DNA of 64,000 bases, taken from assembly GCF_001455965.1 (NCBI RefSeq), contig NZ_LKKO01000001.1:186001-250000 (forward strand), given 5' to 3'. Position 1 is the stretch's first letter. Every line of letters begins with the position of its first letter. The stretch comes from Methylobacterium sp. GXS13. Lineage in GTDB: Bacteria; Pseudomonadota; Alphaproteobacteria; Rhizobiales; Beijerinckiaceae. The notes beneath the pieces were generated by a model, which saw only the letters and a list, made by a program, of their open reading frames with translations, did not search any database and was not told the DNA's origin. Made by a program: the position numbers and the translations under genes. This document shows positions 46,818-55,383 of this stretch, piece by piece.

Positions 46818-47822
46818 ATGCATCTCGACCGCCGCCTGCTGCTCGCCGGCCTGACCACCGCCCTTGGCCTGCGGGCGGCCAAGTCCCAGGAGAGACCGCC
46901 GGAGCCGGCGCCGCACGAGGCGATCCGCGCCCTGCCGCGTTCGCTGCCCGGCGCCGATCTCCAGGTGATCGATCTGTGGCCCGGGGATCCGCCGGGGGGC
47001 GGCAGCGGTCCGGATCCCGACGGCTACCGGTACGTCGAGGGCCGGTCCGGGGACGTCACCCGGGTGGCCAAGCCCTGCCTGCTGGCGATGCGGCCGGCCA
47101 ATCCCAACGGCGCGGCGATCATCGTGGCGGCCGGGGGCGGCTACCAGTTCATCGCGTTGGGCAACGAGGGCGTGCCGGTCGGACGCGTCCTGAACGCGGC
47201 TGGGATCACGGTCTTCCTGCTGGTCTACCGCCTGCCCGCGGAGGGCTGGGGCGCGGGGCCCGACGCGCCAAGGCAGGACGCGCAGCGGGCGCTGCGGCTC
47301 GTGCGGGCGCGAGGCCAGGAATACGGCATCGACCCGGCCCGGGTCGGCGTGCTCGGCTTCTCCGCTGGCGGCCACCTGATGATCGAGACCGCGGTGGGCA
47401 CCGCGAGCGACCTCTACGCCCCGGTGGACGAGGCCGACGCGCAGCCGGTCCGTCCGACGCTCGCCGGGCTGATCTACCCGGTCATCACCATGCGCAAGCC
47501 GTTCGATCGCACCGCGACGCGCCGGATCCTCGTCGGCGACGAGGTCACGCCGCTCGAGATGAAGACCTACTCGGTGGACCTCCAGGTCGGGCCGGAGACG
47601 CCCCCGACCTTCCTGGTCCAAGCGATCGACGATCCGGTGGCGGTGGCCGACCATCCGCTGCTGATGTTCTCGGCGCTCCGCAAGGCGCGGGTTCCGGCCG
47701 AGCTGCACCTGTTCGAGCAGGGCGGCCACGGCTTCGGGCTCGGCGCCCCCGGCACGCCGGCCGCCGCCTGGCCCGGCCTGTTCCTGGCCTGGATCCGGCT
47801 GCACGGCTTCCTCAACCGATGA
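46818..47822 (+). CDS. Secreted alpha/beta hydrolase (BD-FAE/xylanase-like)
   Basis: A 334-residue alpha/beta hydrolase carrying a Tat-like leader (DRRLLLAGLTTALGLRA). The nucleophile is Ser182 in GFSAGG and the catalytic His304 lies in GGHGFGLG. The architecture fits the carbohydrate esterase/acetyl-xylan esterase-like group that removes acyl groups from polysaccharides, an inference from fold only. ATG at 46818 begins the leader. The stop lies nine bases before the convergent O-antigen-ligase-like gene. Confidence 0.82.
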   Translation: MHLDRRLLLAGLTTALGLRAAKSQERPPEPAPHEAIRALPRSLPGADLQVIDLWPGDPPGGGSGPDPDGYRYVEGRSGDVTRVAKPCLLAMRPANPNGAAIIVAAGGGYQFIALGNEGVPVGRVLNAAGITVFLLVYRLPAEGWGAGPDAPRQDAQRALRLVRARGQEYGIDPARVGVLGFSAGGHLMIETAVGTASDLYAPVDEADAQPVRPTLAGLIYPVITMRKPFDRTATRRILVGDEVTPLEMKTYSVDLQVGPETPPTFLVQAIDDPVAVADHPLLMFSALRKARVPAELHLFEQGGHGFGLGAPGTPAAAWPGLFLAWIRLHGFLNR

Positions 47823-47830
47823 CCTGAGGA

Positions 47831-49063
47831 TCAGTCCTCGCGCAGCCGGTGGAGCTTGGCCACCTTCGGGCGGCTGGTGCGGAACTGGCCACGCTCCACC
47901 GCCACGAACACCACGATGACGATGGCGATGATGCTCAGCCACCAGATCGCCGTCAGGCCGACGCCCAGGCAGGCCACCGTGAAGGCGGCGGCGAAGCACC
48001 CCATCGCCCCCGGGATCAGCGCCGGGATGTCCCGGCCGCCCCGGCGGATCGAGGCGTAGAGCGCGAAGGCGGCCGCCAGCGCGCCGACGATGCCGAGCTC
48101 GTACCAGAACTCGAACAGGGCGGTGGTCGGCGCATTCAGCGGCAGCATGCCGACGAGGCGCCCGCGCAGGGCCGTCTCGAAGCCGTGGCCGGTGATGAGC
48201 CGCACGGGATCGGTGGTCACGACCTTCTGCCAGCTCTTCAGCGACAGCACTGCGGGCGCGAGCGGCCCGAGCAGGGCGGCGCCGATCGGGCGCGCCAGGA
48301 ACGGCAGCAGCGGCGCCACGGCCAGCAGGGCGGCCGAGATCGTCGCGGTCAGCATCACGCCGAGCTTCGGCCGATAGCTCGTGATCGCGAAGGCGAGCGC
48401 CCCCACCGCCAGGGCGGCGATCTGCGTGACGTCGGGCTGGACCGTGAGCGCCAGGGCGACCAGCAGGGCGAGCCCGAGCGCCTCGCGGTCGCGCCGCCGG
48501 GACCGGAGCCAGGCGAGCGCCGGCCAGACGAGCAGGATCAGGAGGATCAGGCCGCGGTCGAGGGCACCGTCGTCGTCGATGCCGGGGGGCGCCAGGTGGG
48601 CGCCGAACAGCCCCAGCACGATCGCCACGATCGAGCCGGCCACGACCCCAAGCGGCAGCAGGTAAAGGTTGGCCGAGCGCATCCGGTCGGGGAGGGCGAA
48701 ATAGCCGAGCAGCGCCAGCCCGATCGTCGCCGCCAGATTGGCCAGCCGCTCGACCGCCGGTCCGAGGAACGGGGTCCAGGTCAGGGACAGGACCGACCAC
48801 AGCACCACCAGCATGCCGGCCAGGAAGGCCGGGGCGGTCAGCAGCCGGGACACGGCCGGGCGCACCGGGCGCTGGCGCCGGTCGATCGCGCTGGCGATGA
48901 TCAGCAGCACGACGGCGATCGGCGCCAGGATCACCGTGGCGCGCCGTGCGACCTGCGCCAGCACCGGCAGGATGACGAACAGGCCGAAGAAGCCGATGCG
49001 CCGCAGCAGGGCGGCGGCGTCGAGCGCTGGATCGATCGTGGTGGGGTTCGACGCGCGGGGCAT
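47831..49063 (-). CDS. O-antigen ligase-like polytopic membrane protein
   Basis: A 410-residue membrane protein with about eleven hydrophobic helices and a long loop carrying GHGFETALRGRLVG, in the style of the O-antigen ligase (WaaL/Wzy_C) family. ATG at 49063 with an upstream GAGAAGG site is chosen. It would join polysaccharide to a lipid or protein acceptor. No glycosyltransferase or polysaccharide gene is nearby. An O-antigen polymerase or another polytopic protein is the alternative. Confidence 0.72.
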   Translation of the reverse strand: MPRASNPTTIDPALDAAALLRRIGFFGLFVILPVLAQVARRATVILAPIAVVLLIIASAIDRRQRPVRPAVSRLLTAPAFLAGMLVVLWSVLSLTWTPFLGPAVERLANLAATIGLALLGYFALPDRMRSANLYLLPLGVVAGSIVAIVLGLFGAHLAPPGIDDDGALDRGLILLILLVWPALAWLRSRRRDREALGLALLVALALTVQPDVTQIAALAVGALAFAITSYRPKLGVMLTATISAALLAVAPLLPFLARPIGAALLGPLAPAVLSLKSWQKVVTTDPVRLITGHGFETALRGRLVGMLPLNAPTTALFEFWYELGIVGALAAAFALYASIRRGGRDIPALIPGAMGCFAAAFTVACLGVGLTAIWWLSIIAIVIVVFVAVERGQFRTSRPKVAKLHRLRED

Positions 49064-49178
49064 CTTGCGCCTTCTCCCGGACCGAGGCGGCCGGATCACG
49101 CTCGATACGCAAGCCCTGCGCAAGCCGCTGTAGACCCAGAGCAACACTCCCGGGTCCGCGCGCCGGGCCGGCGGCGGT

Positions 49179-49703
49179 TCAGGCCGTGCGGGTCGTCGTC
49201 CGCGGGCGTCTGCGGATCAGCCGCAAGCCGATATCCGACAGCACGCGCCAGCCGCCCCAGGCGGCCAGGAATCCGATCAAGCCCGCGGCGAGTCCGTCGG
49301 CATTGGTCGGGACCGCGGGGCTGAAATCCTGGTATGCGGCCTGTGCCACCGGCACGTCGGGGTCGCGCAGCATCGCCACCACCTTGCCGAGCGGGCTGGT
49401 CGCCGAGGCGAGCACCTGCTGCTGCGAACTCAGGCGGGCGAGCCGGGTGATATCGGCCTGGGCGGCCTCGCCGCGCCGGGCGACGAGCTGGTCGGGATTG
49501 GTGCGCAGCCGGTCGACCGCGCCCTCGCGGGTTGTGCCCGTCGCCTGCGCGTCCGATTCCAGCACCGCCACCTGCCGGCGCAGCTCGTCCACTGCGCCGC
49601 CCAGGCGCTGCGCATATTGCTGCGCGAATTCGGGCGCCTGCGCGGCGATCACGCCGCCGAGCAGGCCGAGAGCGAGGCCGAGAGTGCGGAACACGCGGAA
49701 CAC
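49179..49703 (-). CDS. DUF2937-family membrane protein
   Basis: A 174-residue protein with an N-terminal membrane helix (LGLALGLLGGVIAA) and a second one near residue 138-155 (AAGLIGFLAAWGGWRV), with a helical, probably coiled-coil middle (AQRLGGAVDELRRQVAVL). It fits DUF2937. GTG at 49703 is chosen because GGAGGG precedes it at ideal spacing. Its function is unknown. The WD40-type gene lies 68 bases upstream on the same strand, so the two may be transcribed together. Confidence 0.82.
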   Translation of the reverse strand: MFRVFRTLGLALGLLGGVIAAQAPEFAQQYAQRLGGAVDELRRQVAVLESDAQATGTTREGAVDRLRTNPDQLVARRGEAAQADITRLARLSSQQQVLASATSPLGKVVAMLRDPDVPVAQAAYQDFSPAVPTNADGLAAGLIGFLAAWGGWRVLSDIGLRLIRRRPRTTTRTA

Positions 49704-49771
49704 GTCAGACCCTCCGGTTCGAAGACGGGCCGTAGCCCCGAACGAAGGGCTCCGGCCAAAGACAACGCGAA

Positions 49772-50785
49772 TCAGGCCGGCAGGGTCAGCAGACCGGCCT
49801 GGCCGTCGGCACAGCCGAACAGCATCCGGTTGCCGCGCGCGTCCCACGCGAGGGCCGTGATCCCGCTCCCCTGGACGGCATGCCGCACGAGCAGCTCGGA
49901 GGCATCGGAGAAGCGCACCAGCAGGATACAGCCATCCTCGTAGCCCACTGCGAGGACCGGCGCCTTGGGGTGGAACGCCACCCGCGAGACCCGGGCGGGC
50001 CGGACGCCGCATTCCCGGGGCGCCTTGCCGGTGGGTCCCTCCTTGGAGTCGAACGGCCAGACGATCGCCGCCTCGGCGCCGCCGGTGGCAAGCCAGTTTC
50101 CGTCGGACGACCAGGACACCGACCGGACCTTGCCCGGATAGCCCGACATCCGCATGTGGCCGCGATCCGGCTGCAGGCGCCAGCCGTGCAGGGCGTTCTC
50201 CTGCATGGTCGAGACGACGAAGCGGCCGTCGGGCGACCACGTGACGTCGATATGCGAGCCCTTCCAGCTCACGACCTCGGCGGGGGTCTCGAGATTCGGG
50301 TACCAGAGGCTGACGCCGTTGTAGTGCGAGACGCCGATCCGGTAGCCCTTCGGGGCGAAGACCAGGCCGCGGGCCGTGGACGGGGCGGTGAAGCTTTTCT
50401 CCCGGCCCTTGGCATCCCGCGCGGTGACCGCACGCCCCGCCGACCAGGCCACCGCCCCGTCCGGGTGCAGCGCCAGGGCGTCGATCCAGGCGCCGCCCTT
50501 GGCCATGCCGAGCTCCTGGGTGGTGCCGCCGGCCCGGATCTCGACCACGCGGCCGTCGTCGCCGCCGGTGACCAGGCGGTCCTGGCTTCCGGCCGCCACC
50601 AGGATCCCGCTGTCGGGATGGGCCGCAAGGCGGGTGAGATCGTCGCCCCGCATCAGAGCGACCGTCCCGTCGCCGAGCGCCAGGGCCGGCGCATCCTTGA
50701 GGAAATGCGCGGCGACCACGTGGGCGCCCGCCTCCAGCGGGACGACGTGGTCGGTGAGGGACGGATGGCTGACGAAATCGCTCAT
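49772..50785 (-). CDS. WD40-repeat protein
   Basis: A 337-residue beta-propeller protein. WD40-like blades show patterns such as GSHIDVTWSPDGRFVVSTM, KVRSVSWSSDGNWLATGG and ITALAWDARGNRMLFGCADG; about seven blades fit the length. It has no signal peptide, so it should act in the cytoplasm, probably as a binding platform. It overlaps the upstream DUF1275 gene by four bases (ATGA), which implies coupling. No partner is known. Confidence 0.82.
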   Translation of the reverse strand: MSDFVSHPSLTDHVVPLEAGAHVVAAHFLKDAPALALGDGTVALMRGDDLTRLAAHPDSGILVAAGSQDRLVTGGDDGRVVEIRAGGTTQELGMAKGGAWIDALALHPDGAVAWSAGRAVTARDAKGREKSFTAPSTARGLVFAPKGYRIGVSHYNGVSLWYPNLETPAEVVSWKGSHIDVTWSPDGRFVVSTMQENALHGWRLQPDRGHMRMSGYPGKVRSVSWSSDGNWLATGGAEAAIVWPFDSKEGPTGKAPRECGVRPARVSRVAFHPKAPVLAVGYEDGCILLVRFSDASELLVRHAVQGSGITALAWDARGNRMLFGCADGQAGLLTLPA

Positions 50786-51456
50786 GGGGACTCGACCTTC
50801 GTGGTCCGCTGGCCGGCGCGCAGGACCAGGAACGCAGTAATGAGCGCGAGCACCCCCGAGACCGCCACCGGCGCGATCAGGGCGTAGAGGGCAAACGCTT
50901 CGTAGGCGAGGGCGCCCAGATAGGCGCCCAGCAGCAGGGACAACCAGACCAGGCCGTCGCCGATCCAACCGAACGGCTCGCCCGTGCGGGTGAGCGCCTT
51001 GGCGATCTTCTGGCCCAGGCTGAACAGGGCGCCGGTGACGAAGGTGGTGCCGGCCCGAAAGCCCTGCACCTGCGCGAGCACGGCGTTCTGCGTTCCCATG
51101 GCGACGGCGACGAAGAAGGCGGCGAGCCCCAGCTCCGGGGAAGCGAGACCGAGCGCGAGGCCGCCCAGGATCAAGAGTGATTCGTAGGCGAGCACAACCG
51201 GTGTGGTCCACCGTGCCGGCACGAGGATCGCCAGCCCGCTGCCCAGAACCGAGCCAGTCAGGAAGGCCGCGATCAGGATCGCCGGCAGCAGCATCCGGTG
51301 CAGCTGGGCCTCCGCCCCGAACACAGCGAGTTGGGTGGTGTTGCCGCTCATGAACGAGGTGTAGAGCCCGCCGAGCCGCACAAAGCCCAGCGCATCGACG
51401 TATCCGGCGAGCCCCGTCAGGAGCAGGCCGGTGCCCAACTGCCAGGCACGGTTCAC
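50782..51456 (-). CDS. DUF1275/YoaK-family membrane protein
   Basis: A 224-residue membrane protein with about six hydrophobic helices. The start NRAWQLGTGLLLTGLAGYVDALGFVRLGG and SFMSGNTTQLA are typical of the YoaK/DUF1275 family. GTG at 51456 is preferred because GGAGGG precedes it at a good spacing; an ATG at 51477 would add seven residues. Function unknown; transport has been suggested for the family. It is translationally coupled to the WD40 gene downstream. Confidence 0.85.
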   Translation of the reverse strand: MNRAWQLGTGLLLTGLAGYVDALGFVRLGGLYTSFMSGNTTQLAVFGAEAQLHRMLLPAILIAAFLTGSVLGSGLAILVPARWTTPVVLAYESLLILGGLALGLASPELGLAAFFVAVAMGTQNAVLAQVQGFRAGTTFVTGALFSLGQKIAKALTRTGEPFGWIGDGLVWLSLLLGAYLGALAYEAFALYALIAPVAVSGVLALITAFLVLRAGQRTTKVESP

Positions 51457-51663
51457 GGATCGGCCCTCCCACGGCATCCCGGTAACGCGTCGTTAACCAT
51501 TTCCGACGCTCCGTTCACCTGCACCGGGGCGGGGTTAACGGGCCGTGCACCAAGTCCGAGCAATTCGATGCAATCACGGCGAACGCCGGAGCGCAGGGGC
51601 CCGTTGCTCCTTCGATCCGGCACGGGGCTACCGCGCCCCCGCCGGGTGAGTGGGAGTTGCGTC

Positions 51664-52098
51664 ATGATGCCGTTCGCCGCCGCCTTCGCCTGCCCATCCA
51701 TGCCCGCCCTGGATTCGGCCGTCGCGACCATCCTGGTGGTCGAGGATGAGCCGACCGTCTGCGAGCTGGCCGCCGAGGCGCTTCTCGAAGAGGGTTATCG
51801 GGTGCTCACCGCCGCAGATGCCTGGGAGGCCGAGGCGATCCTGGCGCGGGAGAGCGTGGACATGCTCTTCACCGATATCGACCTCGCCCGCAACACGAAC
51901 GGCCTGGCCCTGGCCCGCAGCGCCCGCAGCGTCTGCCCGGACCTGCCGGTGATCTACACGTCCGGGGGCCGCGGCTGCCTGTCGGCCGCCGACGCCGTCT
52001 CCGAATCGGTGTTCGTTCCGAAGCCCTACCGCCCCAGCCAGCTCGTGGCGCTTACGAACGACATCCTGCGCGCCGCGCACCGTCACCATCACGCCTGA
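51664..52098 (+). CDS. Single-domain response regulator
   Basis: A 144-residue protein with one receiver domain and no output domain. The acidic pocket is Glu27/Asp28, the phospho-acceptor Asp71 in FTDID, and the conserved Lys120 in VPKP; Thr99/Ser100 fill the switch position. The first 20 residues are extra. Such stand-alone receivers act as phosphate sinks or by protein contact. No histidine kinase is adjacent. It is divergent from the DUF1275 gene. A secreted hypothetical follows after 24 bases. Confidence 0.88.
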   Translation: MMPFAAAFACPSMPALDSAVATILVVEDEPTVCELAAEALLEEGYRVLTAADAWEAEAILARESVDMLFTDIDLARNTNGLALARSARSVCPDLPVIYTSGGRGCLSAADAVSESVFVPKPYRPSQLVALTNDILRAAHRHHHA

Positions 52099-52122
52099 CT
52101 TGAACCCCTGAGGAATCCCGCC

Positions 52123-52521
52123 ATGCGGCGCCCCCTTATCGCCACCGGTCTCACCCTCGCCCTCGCCGCCGCCGCCCTGCCGGCCCGGGCTGCGTGCGAC
52201 GTGAAGGGCGCCCAGATCGAGGAGGGGATCGCCGCCAAGAAGGAACTGCGCGAGGACGCCAACGCCCAGACGGTGCGCGATCTGCGCACGCTGCGCGACG
52301 CGGCGATCGTGCTGGAGACCTACAAGTTCCCCGGCGAGTGCGAGGTGCTGCTTGGCATCGCCAAGTCGTTGCTCGCCAACCCCGACAAGACGATCGTGCA
52401 GGGCGGCAACACCGACGAGGACGAGGCGGAAAGCCTCGTGGAAGCTCGTGAGCCGAAGGCCAAGGTGCCGGCGGACGAGAAGGCCCCCGCCGCCAAGGCG
52501 CCCGCTCCGAAGGCGAATTGA
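52123..52521 (+). CDS. Secreted hypothetical protein
   Basis: A 132-residue exported protein with a signal peptide ending at about residue 23 (PARA). The mature protein has two cysteines (residues 25 and 68) that may form a disulfide, a helical core with charged residues (KKELREDANAQTVRDLRTLRDAA), and a low-complexity Ala/Pro/Lys tail from about residue 105. No family recognised. It starts 24 bases after the receiver gene, so they may be co-transcribed. Function cannot be assigned. Confidence 0.7.
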   Translation: MRRPLIATGLTLALAAAALPARAACDVKGAQIEEGIAAKKELREDANAQTVRDLRTLRDAAIVLETYKFPGECEVLLGIAKSLLANPDKTIVQGGNTDEDEAESLVEAREPKAKVPADEKAPAAKAPAPKAN

Positions 52522-52678
52522 GGCGCGAGGATGGGTCGGCCGTCAGGCCGGAGCCAGAGACGGGAACTCGGCTTCCTCGCCCGGCCGAGTCGGTGTGCGC
52601 GCCGGAGCCCTGCTTTGCACCGTCGCTCCCCGCCTGTCTGGGGGGCAACCGCCCCGCAAAGGGGGGAGGCGAGCGCTG

Positions 52679-53311
52679 CTACCGCTCCTCGCCGGCGCTC
52701 GCTCCGAGCTTGGCCCGGGCCAGCGCCCGGCCGAGCTTGGCGGCGATCTGGGTGCGCAGGATATCCGCCATCTCGATATCCACCAGCCGCCAGCTGAAGC
52801 CGCGCAGTCGGAGGCGGATGCGGGTGCGCTCCGCCCGGGGCGCCTCGGGCGGTATCGGGATCACCACGGCCCGAAAGCCGCGCATCTCCAGGGACGTGTA
52901 ATAGGGCAGGAGCCTCCCGGCGCTGCGGATCGCCAGGCCCTCCGGCTTGAGATCGGCGGGGCGCTCGATGTCGAGCTTGTCGGGCCAGCCGTTGTCCAGC
53001 AGGTCCATGACCGTCTCGGGCGTCACCAGGGTCTCGGCCAGCGCCAAAGCGAGGCCGTAGGCGACGTCGTTGAGGCGCTGCCGGTCTCGGGGCTCGAGCT
53101 CCAGATCCGTGTCGGAGGCGGCGCGCACCGCTGCGGTGATCTGGCGGACAAGGGACAGCCGGAGCGTCCGGAAGTTCACGTGGGTCTCGATATAGGCCAC
53201 GTCGTGCCGGCGCACGGCCTGCGAGAGATCGTAGAGCGACCAGAGTGGGCTCACCGTGAAGGCGAGCCACGCCACGGCGAGGCCCAGCGGGACCGCGAGC
53301 CAGCGCACCAC
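52679..53311 (-). CDS. DUF2939-family protein
   Basis: A 210-residue protein with one N-terminal membrane helix or uncleaved signal anchor (about 4-22) and a soluble domain on the periplasmic side. The stretch SPLWSLYDLSQAVRRHDVAYIETHVNF right after the anchor is characteristic of DUF2939. Function unknown. ATG at 53311 starts the anchor. It lies 21 bases downstream of rppH on the same strand, and is likely the last gene of that operon. Confidence 0.85.
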   Translation of the reverse strand: MVRWLAVPLGLAVAWLAFTVSPLWSLYDLSQAVRRHDVAYIETHVNFRTLRLSLVRQITAAVRAASDTDLELEPRDRQRLNDVAYGLALALAETLVTPETVMDLLDNGWPDKLDIERPADLKPEGLAIRSAGRLLPYYTSLEMRGFRAVVIPIPPEAPRAERTRIRLRLRGFSWRLVDIEMADILRTQIAAKLGRALARAKLGASAGEER

Positions 53312-53332
53312 CCTACGACCCCGCCCGCGCCG

Positions 53333-53905
53333 TCACGGCTGAGCCGCCGGGGCTTGGGCCGCCGGAGCTTGGGCCGCCCAGGTCTCGAGGCCCGCGAAGG
53401 CCGCGACGACGCCCTCGTAGACCGGGCGCTTGAACGGCACGATCAGGTCCGGCAACTCGGAGAGCCGCGCCCAGCGCCAGGCATCGAACTCGGCCTTGTG
53501 GGCCCCGCCGCCGGGGGTCAGCACGTCGATCAGGTCCTCGCTGCCGAGGAAGCCGTAGGCGAACCACTTCTGGGTCTGGCCGCGATAGCGGCCCTTCCAG
53601 GCCTGCTTCATCACCGCCGGGGGCAGGTCGTAGGTGAGCCAGTCCGGGATCTCGCCGAGCAGGCGGATCGCGTCGGGCGGCACGTTGGTCTCCTCGTAGA
53701 GCTCTCGCCGTGCGGCCGCCTCGGGATCCTCCCCCGGATCGATGCCGCCCTGCGGCATCTGCCACATATACGGGCCGGCGACATGCTCAGGCCCGGCATC
53801 CTTGGTCCGGCGCCCGACGAAGACGCCGCCCGCGGGCGCGATCAGCGCGACGCCCACGCAGGGGCGGTAAGGCAGCGCGGTGCCCGAGTCGGAATCTGTG
53901 GTCAT
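53333..53905 (-). CDS. rppH: RNA pyrophosphohydrolase
   Basis: A 190-residue Nudix hydrolase that removes pyrophosphate from the 5' end of RNA to start its decay. The Nudix box lies at residues 53-75 ([20 protein letters not shown]), with Asn in place of the last consensus Gly. [10 protein letters not shown] and WQMPQGG are typical RppH blocks. A short Ala/Pro/Gln repeat (AAQAP) ends the protein. ATG at 53905 starts the homology. It sits 71 bases after the deacetylase gene. Confidence 0.93.
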   Translation of the reverse strand: MTTDSDSGTALPYRPCVGVALIAPAGGVFVGRRTKDAGPEHVAGPYMWQMPQGGIDPGEDPEAAARRELYEETNVPPDAIRLLGEIPDWLTYDLPPAVMKQAWKGRYRGQTQKWFAYGFLGSEDLIDVLTPGGGAHKAEFDAWRWARLSELPDLIVPFKRPVYEGVVAAFAGLETWAAQAPAAQAPAAQP

Positions 53906-53976
53906 CGCGGGCGACCATAGGTCAGGGGCAAGTGGCGCGGCAACGGCACCGGCGCCGAAAGCCGCGCGGCGCCGGG

Positions 53977-55209
53977 TCAATTGGCGGTGCTGACCCGCTT
54001 CTCCACGGCGCCGCGCAGGGCGACGCTCGCCGAGACCAGGCGGATGCCCCGGGTGTCGAGGTCCCGGGCCCAGCGGGCGATCCGGTCGACGCTGAGGGCC
54101 GCGCCGCTGGCCGAGACGAGGGCGAATCCGGTGGCGCGGGCGCGGGCCTCGGCTTGGCTGAGCGCCGCGTCGATGGCGTCGGCGCGGGGTACCGCGTCGA
54201 GGACGAGTTCCGCCCGGGCGACGGGCGTGCGGCCCTTGTTGGCGGGCGCCGGCTTCGGCCCGGTGCCGTCGTCGAGGAAGCCGAGGCCGCGGGTGCCGAT
54301 CTCGCGCAGGATCGGCTCGAAGGCCGGGTCGGCCATCATCTTGGCGCCCATGAAGTTCGCCACGCCGACATAGCCGGGGAAGCGGGCGAGCGCCCAGGCG
54401 AGGCGGTCGGCATTCTCCAGGCCCTTCAGGGCGGTGAGCAGCGTCTGCGGACCCGGATCGCTGTCGGGATAGTCGAACGGCTCCATCGGCAGCTGGAGGA
54501 AGATCTCGTGGCCGGCGTCGCGGGCACGGGCAGCCGCGCGCTCCGCCTCGGCGCCGTAGGGCAGGAAGGCGAGGCTGACCGCGGCAGGCAGGCGCACGGT
54601 CGCGCCGGCGGTGGCCGCTTGGCCGACGCCGAGGCCGGTCACCAGGATCGCAATCCGGGGGCCGGTGCCGGGCTCCCCGGCCCGGGCATAGACGTCGAGG
54701 GCGCGGATACGGCCGTCGCCGAGCTTCGGCATCAAGCCGTGACGGCCCTGCTCGCTGATCCGCGGGTCCGGCGCGGCGGCGAGGCAGGGCGCGCTGGCCG
54801 GCGGCACGCGGATCACCACGGCCTCGCTCGGACCCGAGCCCGGCGGACGCACCACCGTGACCCCGGACGCGGTCTCGATCTCCTCGGCGCTGCGCTGCTG
54901 CGCCCCCCCCGCGTTGACGACCACCGCGCCCTGCGGCTCGGGTGCCGCCACCGGGGCGGGGGCCGGACGAGCCCGAGGCTCGCGCATCGTGATCGCGACC
55001 TCCACGCGCGGCTCGCCGCCCTGGGGATCGCCCAGCGCGAGCACCAGCCCGCAGGCCGCGAGCAATCCACCCGCGATCGCTCCCGCCGCCACCTTGGGCC
55101 GGCGTAAGGGCGCGACGAGGCGCGCGAACCGGCTGAGGGGCCGCTCCGGCGCTTGTGCCTCCGGCACCCCCAGGGGGCGCGTGAGGATATCGTCGGTGGG
55201 TTCGGTCAA
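53977..55209 (-). CDS. Divergent polysaccharide deacetylase (YibQ-like)
   Basis: A protein of about 410 residues with a short cytoplasmic N-terminus, one membrane helix ([21 protein letters not shown]) and a periplasmic domain of the divergent polysaccharide deacetylase family (DUF610/YibQ). The [10 protein letters not shown] and [11 protein letters not shown] blocks are characteristic. TTG at 55209 is preferred because the typical [13 protein letters not shown] start follows; the ATG at 55272 would add 21 residues. It follows ctpA and envC, a conserved order, and likely acts on cell-wall or envelope polymers. Confidence 0.85.
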   Translation of the reverse strand: MTEPTDDILTRPLGVPEAQAPERPLSRFARLVAPLRRPKVAAGAIAGGLLAACGLVLALGDPQGGEPRVEVAITMREPRARPAPAPVAAPEPQGAVVVNAGGAQQRSAEEIETASGVTVVRPPGSGPSEAVVIRVPPASAPCLAAAPDPRISEQGRHGLMPKLGDGRIRALDVYARAGEPGTGPRIAILVTGLGVGQAATAGATVRLPAAVSLAFLPYGAEAERAAARARDAGHEIFLQLPMEPFDYPDSDPGPQTLLTALKGLENADRLAWALARFPGYVGVANFMGAKMMADPAFEPILREIGTRGLGFLDDGTGPKPAPANKGRTPVARAELVLDAVPRADAIDAALSQAEARARATGFALVSASGAALSVDRIARWARDLDTRGIRLVSASVALRGAVEKRVSTAN

Positions 55210-55319
55210 GCGGCACTCGATGCGGATGCGCGTCTCACGCCCGATAGCAGCGGCGCGAATCCCAGCGATCATTGCCGGCCGGTATGGTTAATCTTCCGCT
55301 AACGGCTCGATCGGCCATG

Positions 55320-55356
55320 AAAAACCCCGCCCGGCAGGCTGCCGGACGGGGTTTTT
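55320..55356. terminator. Strong intrinsic terminator after ctpA
   Basis: A 17-bp stem with one C-A mismatch and a GGC loop, with AAAAA on the left arm and TTTTT on the right, so it can end transcription in both directions. On the minus strand it lies 27 bases after the ctpA stop, separating ctpA from the deacetylase gene. Confidence 0.85.
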
Positions 55357-55383
55357 CTGGGACGCGGGTCGTGGATGACGAAC

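Noticed and set aside
52624..52675. GC-rich partial palindrome after the secreted hypothetical gene
   Set aside because: Arms pair poorly, no T-run follows and no second copy was seen in the window, so it was not called as a repeat or terminator.
53333..55216. A long minus-strand frame running through rppH and the deacetylase as one 627-residue protein
   Set aside because: Its N-terminal 430 residues are an out-of-frame reading of the deacetylase gene. Only the rppH part is real, starting at 53905.
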